DNA of 51,390 nucleotides from Chlorobiota bacterium (GCA_030596395.1 JAUVKF010000013.1:1-51390); one strand, 5' to 3'; shown: positions 8,917 to 18,136, counted from the first letter of the stretch. Numbers and translations: made by a program. Notes: generated by a model from the sequence alone, not told the origin.

Positions 8917-10767
8917 TTATTCAATTTTGAGAAGTTTCTGGTAGCTTCTCAACTCCTCCAAAACATTTGATTTAACATGGATGAAGTTTTCAAAACCATC
9001 TGATTTCAATTGCTCCGTTAAAACTTTTGGATATCCCGCAAGGACAACAATTATATCATCTTTTAATGCATTGAAAATATTAAGGGCATTAACTAAATAC
9101 TCCTCGTCTGAGCTACAGATAATTACAATTTCCGGTTTAGCCTTTTTTGCAGCTTCAATTCCTTCTTCAATGGTTTTAAACCCAACATTGTTCACGATTT
9201 CAAATCCCGCACAGCCAAAAAAGTTGGCGGCAAACTGGGCCCTTGCATTACGCATGGCAAGGTTGCCAAAAGTAAACATCCAGGCTTTTGGCCTTTTATT
9301 TTGCAAAGCAAAATGATCTGTTTTCTGCCGTAATTGCTCAAAAGCCTGTGCGCCACGATAAGGAATTAATTTGTTTTTATCATCATCCTGAATGCTTGAT
9401 TCAGCTATTGGTCTGTCGCTATGTTCGGTAACATTCGGATATTGGTTGGTACCCAGAATGGATCTTTTACGTTTTGCAATATCGAGGTCTTTCTGCATTG
9501 CTTCAAGCTTGATTTTTTCCTGTATAAATCCTGATTCAAAAGCTTTGAGGTAACCCCCTTTTTCGTCAACTTCCAAAAATAACTTCCAGGCTTCGTCAAT
9601 GATCATTTTCGTCAGCTCCTCAATATAATATGAACCGGCTGCGGGATCGCCAACCTTGTCAAAATAAGATTCGTCTTTTAATAGTATTTGCTGGTTGCGG
9701 GCAATGCGTTCTGAGAAATCAGTTGTTTTTTCATAAACAGCATTAAAGGGCAAAACAGCCATTGAATCAACTCCGCCAAGGATAGATGACATGGTTTCGG
9801 TAGTGGTTCGAAGCATATTAACATAAGGATCATAAAGTGTTTTATTCCATTCCGAATTGCTACAATGGATAAACATGGCAGCGTTTTTAGCATCACTCAA
9901 TCCATAAACATTAATAATTTTGGCCCATAAATATCTTGCTGCCCTGAATTTAGCAATTTCCATGAAATAGCTGGATCCCACTGCAAAATGAAACCGGATC
10001 TTTGGTGCGATATCATCTATATCAAATCCCTTTTCGGTAAGATAAGTCAGGTATTCAGCACCTTTTGCAAGGGCAAATGCCAGTTGTGTTACAATACCTG
10101 AGCCTGAATCATGGAAGGTGCTTCCATCAATAGTTAAAACATGGAAATTGGACAGATGACCGGACGAGCGCATGAGCTGTTCCAGAAGTGAATAATCATT
10201 ATATTTTCCATTGTGGAACCTTCCGTTTAAACTGTAATAATTTAAGGGGTCGAAATCCAGAGAGCCTTTCACCTTTTCAAGGTCGCGGTTATATTTTTTT
10301 GCCAGTTTGTCAATGATACTTATGATTTCGAATGGATGGGAAGTGCTGAAATTCAATTCCATCACATCGGCACGGATATTTTGAAGGAGCCTCTCTATAT
10401 CTTCCTCATTTGGAATGTATTCTTCCTCGAAAACAAATCCCAATGAGTCCACCCCTTTCATGCGGATATCAAGGGCTTTTGCATTGGAAACTTCAATGTT
10501 TTCTACCTTAATATCCTGCCGGACAAGCCAGTTATTTCCCTTTGTTTTTTTCCCTCTGACAAACGGAAAATCTCCCGGACAAACATCGAGCATACCCAGC
10601 TTTTCAACATCTTCGGTACGGTAGAACGGCTGAACTTCAAACCCTTCTGCATTCCGCCACACAAGCCGTTTGTTGTAATCGGCGCCTTTAAGGTCGCTGA
10701 TTATTTTATCTCTCCAATCCTGTGTAGAGATTGGTGGAAATTCGGGAAAGAGTTTCTTATTATCCAT
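8917..10767 (-). CDS. mutA: methylmalonyl-CoA mutase, small (non-catalytic) subunit
   Basis: The 616-residue protein is the small subunit of heterodimeric methylmalonyl-CoA mutase. It has a mutase-like TIM barrel (DVCPGDFPFVRGKK, SGSGIVTQLAFALAKGAEYL, GDPAAGSYYIEELTK) but lacks the catalytic Tyr/Arg pattern. It also lacks the DGH cobalamin motif in its C-terminal flavodoxin-like domain, as expected for this subunit. The length is typical. It is the first gene of its operon, starting at the ATG read from 10767 with a plausible -7 element 45-52 bp upstream. MutA stabilises MutB and has no activity alone. Confidence 0.95.
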   Translation of the reverse strand: MDNKKLFPEFPPISTQDWRDKIISDLKGADYNKRLVWRNAEGFEVQPFYRTEDVEKLGMLDVCPGDFPFVRGKKTKGNNWLVRQDIKVENIEVSNAKALDIRMKGVDSLGFVFEEEYIPNEEDIERLLQNIRADVMELNFSTSHPFEIISIIDKLAKKYNRDLEKVKGSLDFDPLNYYSLNGRFHNGKYNDYSLLEQLMRSSGHLSNFHVLTIDGSTFHDSGSGIVTQLAFALAKGAEYLTYLTEKGFDIDDIAPKIRFHFAVGSSYFMEIAKFRAARYLWAKIINVYGLSDAKNAAMFIHCSNSEWNKTLYDPYVNMLRTTTETMSSILGGVDSMAVLPFNAVYEKTTDFSERIARNQQILLKDESYFDKVGDPAAGSYYIEELTKMIIDEAWKLFLEVDEKGGYLKAFESGFIQEKIKLEAMQKDLDIAKRKRSILGTNQYPNVTEHSDRPIAESSIQDDDKNKLIPYRGAQAFEQLRQKTDHFALQNKRPKAWMFTFGNLAMRNARAQFAANFFGCAGFEIVNNVGFKTIEEGIEAAKKAKPEIVIICSSDEEYLVNALNIFNALKDDIIVVLAGYPKVLTEQLKSDGFENFIHVKSNVLEELRSYQKLLKIE

Positions 10768-11152
10768 AACAAAATGGTATTTTTTATAATCAATTGGTTT
10801 TTATCGGGTGGCAAAAATACAGTAAATAAAATTGGTATCAGGCCTCTATTGTGAAAAAATTAACAATACACTATATTGGTGTTTGACCCTCTTTTCGAAT
10901 ACTTTGTTGTTGTGGTTCGCAATTATTCTGTATTTCTATTTGCCGTAAGGTTTAATTGAAATGTTAGTAAATAATGAATAGTTAAAGTAATCTTAATTTT
11001 GGTTTCTGATTAATGTAATTATTTTTATTCCATAATATATAGGTAGGATGCAATAATAAAAATATCAGATTAACAAGCTGTTAACATTTAACATTTTGGT
11101 TTTTATTCTAGTATAGTTTTAATATTTATCTTGAAAAATCATATAAAAAGCA
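10768..11152. other. divergent intergenic region between mutA and tkt
   Basis: This is a 385-bp AT-rich spacer without an ORF. It should hold the promoters of both operons. I can name only the TAnnTTTG-like element at 10812-10819 facing mutA, and a weaker TATCTTG at 11127-11133 before tkt. I see no operator or riboswitch that I recognise. In particular I did not find a recognisable cobalamin riboswitch upstream of mutA. Confidence 0.55.
10812..10819 (-). promoter_or_regulatory. putative -7 promoter element for the mutA operon
   Basis: Read on the minus strand the sequence is TATTTTTG, a full match to TAnnTTTG, 45-52 bp upstream of the mutA start. I see no clear -33 TTTG at the usual spacing. 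Confidence 0.35.
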
Positions 11153-13144
11153 ATGAATTCAGAAAGTTTAAAAAAGATTGCCAATACCGTTAGAGGGCTC
11201 TCAATAGATGGTGTTGAAAAAGCAAATTCAGGGCATCCTGGTTTGCCACTGGGAATGGCAGATGTAAGCACTGTTCTTTTCAATGAAATATTAAGATTTA
11301 ACCCAAAAAATCCAAATTGGTTTAACCGCGACCGTTTTGTTCTTTCGGGAGGACATGGTAGCATGTTAATATACAGCCTTTTGCATTTATACGGATATGA
11401 TATCGCAATGGATGATCTCAAACAGTTTCGTCAATGGAAAAGTATTACACCCGGCCATCCTGAATATCGTGAAACACCCGGTATTGAAACCACAACCGGT
11501 CCTCTTGGACAAGGTCTTGCGAATGCTGTGGGTATGGCGTTGGCCGAATCCATTCTGGCAGCCAATTATAACAAAGAAGGTTTTCCTGTTATCGATCATT
11601 TTACCTATGCTATGGCAGGTGATGGAGATATGCAGGAAGGTGTATCCCATGAGGTTTGTTCTTTTGCAGGTCATAATAAACTGGGGAAACTAATTGTTTT
11701 TTATGATTCGAATGATATAACCATTGATGGTGAAACGGAGCTCTCTTTCTCGGACGATACCGAAAAAAGGTTTGAGTCTTATCACTGGGATGTCCAAAAA
11801 ATCAACGGGCACGATAATGATGAGGTTCTTCAGTCCATTCAAAAAGCACAAACCATTACCAATAAACCTTCACTTATCATTTGCCACACAATAATTGGGT
11901 ATGGGAGTCCTAATAAAGCCGGTAGTGAGGATTCTCACGGTTCTCCACTGGGGACTGAGGAAGCAAAACTGACTAAAGAAAACCTGGGTATTTCACCCGA
12001 AACATTTCATGTTCCTGATGAAGTATTTGAACTTACAAACAGAGCCATTGAAGCAGGAAAAGCCAAAGAAGACGCATGGACGGAAATTTTTAATGCTTAC
12101 TGTGATAAATTCAAAGAGTCAGGCATCGAATTGCAAAGCTTGATCAATAATGATTTACAGGATTTGAAGATACCTGAATTTGAAGCAGGGTCCAGTATGG
12201 CTACCCGGGCATCATCAGGAAAAGTGATTGAAAAACTGGCAGAACAATTTCCAATGTTGGTGGGAGGTTCGGCTGATTTAACACCATCAAATAAAACCAA
12301 AGCAAGCATTCAAAAAGTGTACAGTCCGGGAAATAAAAGTGGCACATATATTCATTATGGGGTACGTGAATTTGGCATGGGCGGCATTATGAATGGTTTA
12401 GCCCTTCACGGAGGTGTGATACCCTATGGGGGGACTTTCTTTGTTTTTTCTGATTATATGCGTTCTGCCATCAGGATGGCCGCCTTGATGGGCCTGAGAG
12501 TTATTTATGTTTTTACACACGATTCCATCGGACTGGGCGAAGACGGCCCGACACATCAGCCGGTTGAGCACCTGGCTGCATTGCGTGTAATTCCGAACCT
12601 GGTTAACATCAGGCCTATGGATGCAAACGAAACAGCTGCGGCGTGGAAAATAGCCATGGATAGAATTGATGGTCCAACTAGTCTGGTATTAACACGTCAG
12701 AATTTGAAAACAGTTGACCGTAAAAATGGTGGATTTGCAAACAGCACAAAAACCGAAAAAGGCGGGTATGTTTTAATAGAAGATAAAGATTATGAGGTGA
12801 TACTAATAGGAACAGGCTCGGAAGTTGAAATCGCCTTGAATGCCAGGGAGCTTTTGAATAAAAAAGGAATTAAAGTCAGGATGGTTTCAATGCCTTCTAC
12901 TGAATTGTTCGACCAACAAACCCGAAAATACAAAGATAGCGTTTTGCCTGTGGATAAAACCAATAGGGTAGCCGTCGAGGCAGGTGTTTCCCAAACGTGG
13001 TTCAAATATGTAGGACTCAAAGGAGAGATTGTTGGCCTTGATCGTTTCGGCGCATCGGCTCCCTATGAAACACTTTATAAGAAATTTGGACTTACTGCTG
13101 AAAAAGTGGTGAGCACAGTTTTAACAATGTTGAAGAAAGCATAA
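11153..13144 (+). CDS. tkt: transketolase
   Basis: Transketolase moves two-carbon units between sugar phosphates in the non-oxidative pentose phosphate pathway. The 663 residues match full-length bacterial enzymes. Seen in order are GHPGLPLGMAD (His of the sugar-phosphate site), TGPLGQGLANAVGMA, the thiamine-diphosphate motif beginning GDGDMQEG and ending near DSNDITIDG, and the pyrimidine-domain stretch HDSIGLGEDGPTHQPVEH with its conserved Asp/Glu and His residues. A C-terminal transketolase domain begins near residue 540. It is followed 91 bp later by rpe on the same strand, so both enzymes of the pathway are probably made together. Confidence 0.97.
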   Translation: MNSESLKKIANTVRGLSIDGVEKANSGHPGLPLGMADVSTVLFNEILRFNPKNPNWFNRDRFVLSGGHGSMLIYSLLHLYGYDIAMDDLKQFRQWKSITPGHPEYRETPGIETTTGPLGQGLANAVGMALAESILAANYNKEGFPVIDHFTYAMAGDGDMQEGVSHEVCSFAGHNKLGKLIVFYDSNDITIDGETELSFSDDTEKRFESYHWDVQKINGHDNDEVLQSIQKAQTITNKPSLIICHTIIGYGSPNKAGSEDSHGSPLGTEEAKLTKENLGISPETFHVPDEVFELTNRAIEAGKAKEDAWTEIFNAYCDKFKESGIELQSLINNDLQDLKIPEFEAGSSMATRASSGKVIEKLAEQFPMLVGGSADLTPSNKTKASIQKVYSPGNKSGTYIHYGVREFGMGGIMNGLALHGGVIPYGGTFFVFSDYMRSAIRMAALMGLRVIYVFTHDSIGLGEDGPTHQPVEHLAALRVIPNLVNIRPMDANETAAAWKIAMDRIDGPTSLVLTRQNLKTVDRKNGGFANSTKTEKGGYVLIEDKDYEVILIGTGSEVEIALNARELLNKKGIKVRMVSMPSTELFDQQTRKYKDSVLPVDKTNRVAVEAGVSQTWFKYVGLKGEIVGLDRFGASAPYETLYKKFGLTAEKVVSTVLTMLKKA

Positions 13145-13235
13145 GTTGAAAAGGATTAAGACAATTGAAAATTTGAGCTAATTTTGAGCCGAAATCTGTT
13201 GGTAGCGCCTGGTAAAATATAGATAAAAAATAAGA

Positions 13236-13892
13236 ATGAAAAAAATAGCACCTTCATTACTTTCAGCCGATTTTTCCAATCTGGAAAGAGATATAAAAAT
13301 GGTTGAATCGGCCGGGGCCCACCTGTTACATATAGATGTAATGGACAGACATTTTGTACCCAATATTACTATGGGGCCGGTAGTTGTAAAAGCAATCAGA
13401 AAAGTTGCTTCTATCCCTTTGGATGTCCATTTGATGATTGAAAATCCGGGAGATTATGTAGATGCTTTTGTAGATGCCGGGGCTGATTATGTAACGATTC
13501 ATGTTGAAGCCGCTCCTCACCTGCACAGGGTTTTGCAAAAAATACGCGCCAGGGGAGTCAAAACCGGAGTTTCTTTAAATCCGCATACGCCGCTATCCTC
13601 CATCGAAGAAGTGCTGGATGACCTGGATTTAATATTGATCATGTCAGTTAACCCGGGATTTGGCGGACAGGGATTTATTACAAACACGCTGAATAAATTA
13701 AGGCGATTAAAAAAGATGCTTGTTGCGCATAATGCCGATCATATTGAAGTTGAAGTTGATGGAGGTATTAAACTGGACAATATAAAAGAAGTATCAGATG
13801 CCGGTACCGATATCTTTGTCTCCGGTTCAGGTATTTTTGGTGTTAAAGACCCGGTGAATGAAATCAAGGAAATGTTAAGTATCCTGGGTTAA
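13236..13892 (+). CDS. rpe: ribulose-phosphate 3-epimerase
   Basis: Rpe interconverts ribulose 5-phosphate and xylulose 5-phosphate, supplying transketolase encoded just upstream. The 218 residues show the TIM-barrel family pattern: PSLLSADFSNL, metal ligands His32 and Asp34 in LHIDVMD, LDVHLMIENP, MSVNPGFGGQGF, and the second catalytic Asp in VEVDGGIK. One oddity is that the usual DVMDGHFVPN reads DVMDRHFVPN, replacing Gly38 by Arg next to the active site. All metal and catalytic residues I can identify are kept, so I expect an active enzyme. Confidence 0.96.
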   Translation: MKKIAPSLLSADFSNLERDIKMVESAGAHLLHIDVMDRHFVPNITMGPVVVKAIRKVASIPLDVHLMIENPGDYVDAFVDAGADYVTIHVEAAPHLHRVLQKIRARGVKTGVSLNPHTPLSSIEEVLDDLDLILIMSVNPGFGGQGFITNTLNKLRRLKKMLVAHNADHIEVEVDGGIKLDNIKEVSDAGTDIFVSGSGIFGVKDPVNEIKEMLSILG

Positions 13893-14243
13893 TCAAAACA
13901 CATTGTTCAGTTTTTTCGTAATAATTTTGAATAATCTTTGATTGGAATTTATTAGTCAGCCAACCCACCCCTTTTACTCCCCTAACCTGTCCGGCCTGGC
14001 ACGCAGAAGGAGAAGAACATCCTGACCGGTTTTCGCTGAGTTAAGTATGAAACAATAAGCTACGTTTAATTGCGAAGAAGTCCTCAATGACCGACTGCGG
14101 CAGTCACTTTATAGAATTCAAAGAGCTATCCTATATTAGGATTTACAAAGGGCGCTATTAATATATCTGAAAAACAATTGTGAATTTATGTATCATTTAG
14201 GTCCTGATTAGCGTACAAGAAAGTCCTGATAATTTAGGATACA
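13893..14243. other. intergenic region with short hairpins, no gene
   Basis: The 351-bp spacer after rpe has no supportable ORF. It contains a short palindrome GACTGC-G-GCAGTC (about 14092-14104), a TCCTA-TAT-TAGGA inverted repeat further on, and a twice-repeated GTCCTGAT close to the next gene. It looks like a decayed repeat-rich region, and I cannot assign a function. Confidence 0.45.
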
Positions 14244-15080
14244 ATGAAAAATATTTTCTTTTTTATTTTAATGGTGATATTCCAATTCTCCGGTTTCGGG
14301 CAAAAAATGAATTTCTTACCCAAACAAAACCTCTGGCAAACACAATCACTTGATCCGTTGTCTTCGCAAAGCGGAGTGTTAATTGGAGCATACTGGGAAA
14401 ATGATAAGCCTGCTGATTTTTTCCTGACTACCTTTACATTTGGTTTCCAAAAAGCCATATTTGCCTGGCCGAAAGGTGAAGAAAAAGGATTTGACCTGGG
14501 ATTAGAAGGCGCTGCCTTAACACAATTTGAATGGACTGACCGGGAAGGAGCTTTCCAGCGAAATATTTTAAGTACAGATTTCTGGATTGGTGTTCCTTTT
14601 GTGATGTATTTCAAACCCTGGACGATCAGAATTCGATTTTATCATCTGTCAGCACATATGGGAGATGATTATATGATCCGCAATGATATTAATTCCTACC
14701 ATAAAAACAATACCAATTACGAACAGTTAGATGTGACAGCATCCTACCTGTTAAAAAATTTCCGCTTTTACTTTGGAACCGGCATTATAGTTCGATCGTC
14801 ACACAGCAGGAAACCGCTTGAATTTACTGCTGGAATGGACTACCTTTTGAGTCTCAACAAGAAGGGAACAGCTAATTTCTATGCAGGATTTTATGCTGAT
14901 AGCAAACAGGAATATAATTTTACACCTGCGATTAATATTGGAGCAGGAGTTCAGTTAGGCAACCCGAGACGACCGGTAAAAATCCTGTTCACTTATTTTA
15001 ACGGTCCACTTCCATACAGTGTATACGAGGGTAGAACTGCTCAGTGGCTGGGCGCAGGAATTTATATTAATCCGTTTTAG
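14244..15080 (+). CDS. DUF1207-like outer-membrane beta-barrel protein
   Basis: The 278 residues start with a signal peptide (MKNIFFFILMVIFQFSGFG). The mature part alternates polar and aromatic residues and ends in Phe (GAGIYINPF), as in outer-membrane beta-barrels. The stretch from STDFWIGVPF to FYHLSAHMGDDYMIRN resembles DUF1207 family proteins, which I recognise from the fold pattern and the HLSAHMGD-like motif. The function of the family is not known to me. The gene is transcribed toward the S46 peptidase gene; the two 3' ends overlap by 4 bp. Confidence 0.7.
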   Translation: MKNIFFFILMVIFQFSGFGQKMNFLPKQNLWQTQSLDPLSSQSGVLIGAYWENDKPADFFLTTFTFGFQKAIFAWPKGEEKGFDLGLEGAALTQFEWTDREGAFQRNILSTDFWIGVPFVMYFKPWTIRIRFYHLSAHMGDDYMIRNDINSYHKNNTNYEQLDVTASYLLKNFRFYFGTGIIVRSSHSRKPLEFTAGMDYLLSLNKKGTANFYAGFYADSKQEYNFTPAINIGAGVQLGNPRRPVKILFTYFNGPLPYSVYEGRTAQWLGAGIYINPF

Positions 15081-17245
15081 TTTTTAACCAACTCCATTTC
15101 ATCCACCAAATATCCTGCTCCGGCGAATTTATCAACGATGAACAGGAAGTAACGGATATCCAATGAAATATTCCTGCACACATTGGGGTCGTACATCAGG
15201 TCGCTCATGGTTCCTTCCCAGCAGCGATCGAAATTAATACCAACCAATTGGCCATCTGCATTTAAAACCGGGCTGCCTGAGTTGCCGCCGGTAGTATGAT
15301 TAGTTGCAACAAACCCAACCCTTAAAGTACCATCTTCATCTGCATATTGCCCGTAATCCTTATTGTTGTAGAGTTCCTTTAGCCTGTCTTCCACAACATA
15401 ATCGTAAATCTCAGGGTCTTCTTTTTCCATAATGCCTTCAAGTGTGGTGTAAAACTGGTATTTTTTAGCATCGGCAGGTTCGTAACCTTTTATATTTCCG
15501 TAAGTTACCCTTAAAGTGAAATTTGCGTCAGGATAAAAACGATGATCAGGTTGCATCTCCATTTGCCCGGCCATGTATATGCGTTGCAGGCTATCCAGTT
15601 GATTATTTAATGACAACAACTCAGGCTTTATTTGATTGAACAGGTTTTGCAGATCAGTAAACATTTGAAATGCAGGATCCTTTTCAATTTTTTTGTGGTT
15701 TTTGGTTTTATAGTTCTCCAGAAGATGTTCAACAGTTTCATTATTGTCAAACATGCTTTTTTCGAAAACATAATTGGTATAGGCTTTGTAATTTCCGCCG
15801 TACTTTGTATGAATGGTATTGAAGAATTCAGGCTTATACGCGGCAGTTATGTTTTCATCATATATCCGCAGCAGGGCAGCCATTACTTCCTGATCGATGG
15901 GTTGATAGTAGTCTTTGAAAAACGAAGAGGTTTGTTTTTTTAATTTTTCAATTGCCTGATCCAAATCTTCGGTTTTGCTAGTTTTCTCTTTGCTTATGTT
16001 TACAAGCTTTTCAAAATTACCTGCATATTTCACAATTTCAATGGCCATTCCGGCTTCTTTGTAATAATCATACGCTACTTTAAGCGGGGTTAAAGCGTTA
16101 TATGTGCTTTCAAATTCCGGGAGTAGTTTCCCGTATTTGGCTGAAAGATCAGTATTGCTGTTTGCCCATTCATTAAATGCTTTTTCGTAAGCTTCTTTTT
16201 GCTGAATTCCTTTCATTCGTTGAATACCACCACTTTCGCCAATCATCTTTTTCCATTTGTTCGAAACACGTGCATGTTTGGTGGCATATTGTATCCTTAC
16301 TTTCGGATCGTTTTCTGAATATTTATTGAAAATATCCAGACGATGCTGCCGTAAACTGATCACCTGTGGATTTTGTACATTGGCAACCAAATCAATTGCA
16401 TATGAAGGCAGATATTCATTGGTTCGGGCAGGATAACCAAAAACAAATGTGAAATCATCTTCTTCAACCCCATCCAATGAAATTGGAAAATAATATTTAG
16501 GTTCGTAAGGCACATTATCTTCTGCATATTCGGCAGGCTTACCATCAGGCCCAACATAAATTCGGAAGAGTGAAAAATCACCGGTATGCCTCGGCCACAT
16601 CCAGTTGTCGGTATCGCCACCGAATTTGCCAATGTTTGAAGGTGGGGCGCCAACCAGGCGAATGTCTTTAAAAATTTCAACGATAATCATATAATACTGG
16701 TTGCCCTTGAAAAAAGAGCGAATAAAGGCTTTGTATTCCGAATCTTTTTCAAAACCTTCAACAATTGCTTTTCCATTTTCCCTGATCAAAGCAATACGGT
16801 CGGCAGTGGCCATATCCTCCTTAACGCCATTAAGTACTTCGCCGGTCACATCCCGCATTTCGGTCATCATGGTAACGGTTAGGCCGGGATTTGGCAATTC
16901 CTCTTCCGGCGACATGGCCCAGAATCCATCCGTCAGGTAATCGTGATCAACCGAACTGTGCTTTTGAATTTGTCCGAAACCACAATGATGGTTAGTCAAT
17001 AACAGCCCTTTTTCTGAAATAATTTCGCCTGTGCAACCGCGGCCAAACAGTACGATGGCATCTTTCATGCTGGATTGGTTAAGCGAGTAAATGTCTTCGG
17101 TAGTAATGTTCATCCCCATTGCCTGCATCTCTTTTTGATTGAGTTGTTCAAGCAACATGGGAATCCACATCCCTTCGCCGGCAATAGTGAAGAAACGGGT
17201 GAGGATTAATAGTGTAAAAGTGATTGAGAAAGATTTGAAATTCAT
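15077..17245 (-). CDS. S46 family dipeptidyl peptidase, DPP11-type (Asp/Glu preference)
   Basis: S46 peptidases remove dipeptides from oligopeptides in the periplasm of Bacteroidota, feeding amino-acid fermentation. The 722-residue protein has a signal peptide, the family start GEGMWIP, and the chymotrypsin-like triad: His in TNHHC (residues 86-87), Asp223 in GDFSLF, and Ser656 in GGNSGSP. Residue 674, 18 after the catalytic Ser, is Arg (NFDRCWEG). This corresponds to Arg673 of Porphyromonas DPP11, which selects acidic P1 residues, where DPP7 has Gly. Acidic specificity is therefore my inference. Length and spacing match the family closely. It follows pabC on the same strand with about 90 bp between. 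Confidence 0.94.
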   Translation of the reverse strand: MNFKSFSITFTLLILTRFFTIAGEGMWIPMLLEQLNQKEMQAMGMNITTEDIYSLNQSSMKDAIVLFGRGCTGEIISEKGLLLTNHHCGFGQIQKHSSVDHDYLTDGFWAMSPEEELPNPGLTVTMMTEMRDVTGEVLNGVKEDMATADRIALIRENGKAIVEGFEKDSEYKAFIRSFFKGNQYYMIIVEIFKDIRLVGAPPSNIGKFGGDTDNWMWPRHTGDFSLFRIYVGPDGKPAEYAEDNVPYEPKYYFPISLDGVEEDDFTFVFGYPARTNEYLPSYAIDLVANVQNPQVISLRQHRLDIFNKYSENDPKVRIQYATKHARVSNKWKKMIGESGGIQRMKGIQQKEAYEKAFNEWANSNTDLSAKYGKLLPEFESTYNALTPLKVAYDYYKEAGMAIEIVKYAGNFEKLVNISKEKTSKTEDLDQAIEKLKKQTSSFFKDYYQPIDQEVMAALLRIYDENITAAYKPEFFNTIHTKYGGNYKAYTNYVFEKSMFDNNETVEHLLENYKTKNHKKIEKDPAFQMFTDLQNLFNQIKPELLSLNNQLDSLQRIYMAGQMEMQPDHRFYPDANFTLRVTYGNIKGYEPADAKKYQFYTTLEGIMEKEDPEIYDYVVEDRLKELYNNKDYGQYADEDGTLRVGFVATNHTTGGNSGSPVLNADGQLVGINFDRCWEGTMSDLMYDPNVCRNISLDIRYFLFIVDKFAGAGYLVDEMELVKN

Positions 17246-17334
17246 ATTAATTTGGTTTGAAAAATGAGGCGGTAAAAGTATTGAAAAATTGAGATGGAAT
17301 TCTTTTAAATAAAGTTTTGGGTTGAGCTAATGAA

Positions 17335-18120
17335 CTATATGATTATTCTATCGATATTTATATTTGCTCCATCCTCAAACCGAATCATCGCATTGATCAT
17401 GCGTGCTTTCTCGAAATACTTCAAATCCTCAAGCCTGATGTCGGCTGTCTTGATTTTTTCCTCCTGCAGCAACTTCGCACGTTGTGTTCCTTTTAAAAGC
17501 GGTTTTGCCGGTGTGACCCATTCTTTTCCATTGTAAAACAGGATGTTGGCGAAATAGGTATCGGTTATTAATCCGTTTATTGCAATTAGGATATCATCGC
17601 AATCATCTTTTTGCTCATACAGTTTATGCAATTGGGCGCGATTGAGGTATTTGTGGCTATATTCAATCTGGTTGTCAACTACAATTTTCAGTGATTTAAT
17701 AGAAGGAATATTATACGGAATGAATTCAATTATTTCAATTTGGATTGAATAAATTACACGGCATTTAAACAATCCCAGGCGCTCATGCTCTTTCAGATTT
17801 GCAATCTGAAAGTTAGGGGAGGATGGATTTTTAATCCTATTATTTTCAGATTGCAAATCTGAGTCTCCTTCCACCCGGATTGCAAATCCGGACGAGCGTG
17901 AAGTTTCTTCAAGCGTGGACGCTTGAAGCAGGGAAGTGGACGCTTGAAGCAGGGCATTCAGGTTAATTTCATCTGTGTAACCAAATAATGTCAATCTCGA
18001 CTCATTCATCCGTTTTTGATGAAAATTGAGGTTTTCAAACTTTCCATTTTCAAAACGAATGGTTTCAAGTAGTTTCAAGGTATTTATTATTCGTTGTTTC
18101 ACTAACTTTTGTCGCTTCAA
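17335..18120 (-). CDS. pabC: aminodeoxychorismate lyase-like class IV aminotransferase (PabC) with in-frame repeat insertion
   Basis: PabC converts 4-amino-4-deoxychorismate to p-aminobenzoate and pyruvate with pyridoxal phosphate. The catalytic Lys sits in YSHKYLNR, and the cofactor-side motif is ITDTYFANI. The partner pabB lies directly upstream. The 261 residues exceed the usual 195-210 of this subfamily. Residues about 56-110 (rich in Ser, Leu, Gln and Asn) are encoded by a cluster of palindromic repeats at 17791-17955 inserted in frame between a conserved LNALL and GLFKCRVIY. The start drawn is a TTG inside another palindrome. The TTG at 18078, directly before KLLETIRFENG, fits homologues better. 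The enzyme may still fold if the insert forms a surface loop. Confidence 0.85.
   Translation of the reverse strand: MKRQKLVKQRIINTLKLLETIRFENGKFENLNFHQKRMNESRLTLFGYTDEINLNALLQASTSLLQASTLEETSRSSGFAIRVEGDSDLQSENNRIKNPSSPNFQIANLKEHERLGLFKCRVIYSIQIEIIEFIPYNIPSIKSLKIVVDNQIEYSHKYLNRAQLHKLYEQKDDCDDILIAINGLITDTYFANILFYNGKEWVTPAKPLLKGTQRAKLLQEEKIKTADIRLEDLKYFEKARMINAMIRFEDGANINIDRIII
17791..17955. repeat. cluster of palindromic (REP-like) repeats inside pabC
   Basis: Hairpins occur in succession. At 17791-17813 the arms are CTTTCAGATT/AATCTGAAAG with loop TGC. At 17826-17838 they are GGATT/AATCC. At 17847-17863 they are TCAGATT/AATCTGA with loop GCA. At 17876-17892 they are CCGGATT/AATCCGG with loop GCA. 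At 17908-17929 they are CTTCAAGCG/CGCTTGAAG with loop TGGA. The sequence TGGACGCTTGAAGCAGGG then repeats directly at 17917 and 17938. The block is 165 bp (55 codons) with no stop in the pabC frame. Confidence 0.8.
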
Positions 18121-18136
18121 GGGGGACGCTTGAAGC
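18114..18136. repeat. REP-like palindrome at the 5' end of pabC
   Basis: Arms GCTTCAA and TTGAAGC enclose nine bases. The right part, GGACGCTTGAAGCAG (18124-18138), is a third copy of the repeat found twice inside pabC. It overlaps the first possible TTG start codon of pabC. Confidence 0.65.

Noticed and set aside
10768..11152. Cobalamin riboswitch before mutA
   Set aside because: I could not find the conserved B12-box or the expected long structured leader. The best promoter element lies only about 50 bp before the start.
17791..17955. CRISPR array candidate
   Set aside because: The repeats are palindromes of different sequence with irregular spacing, and the 18-bp direct repeat occurs only twice at a 21-bp distance. 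There are no spacers and no cas genes.
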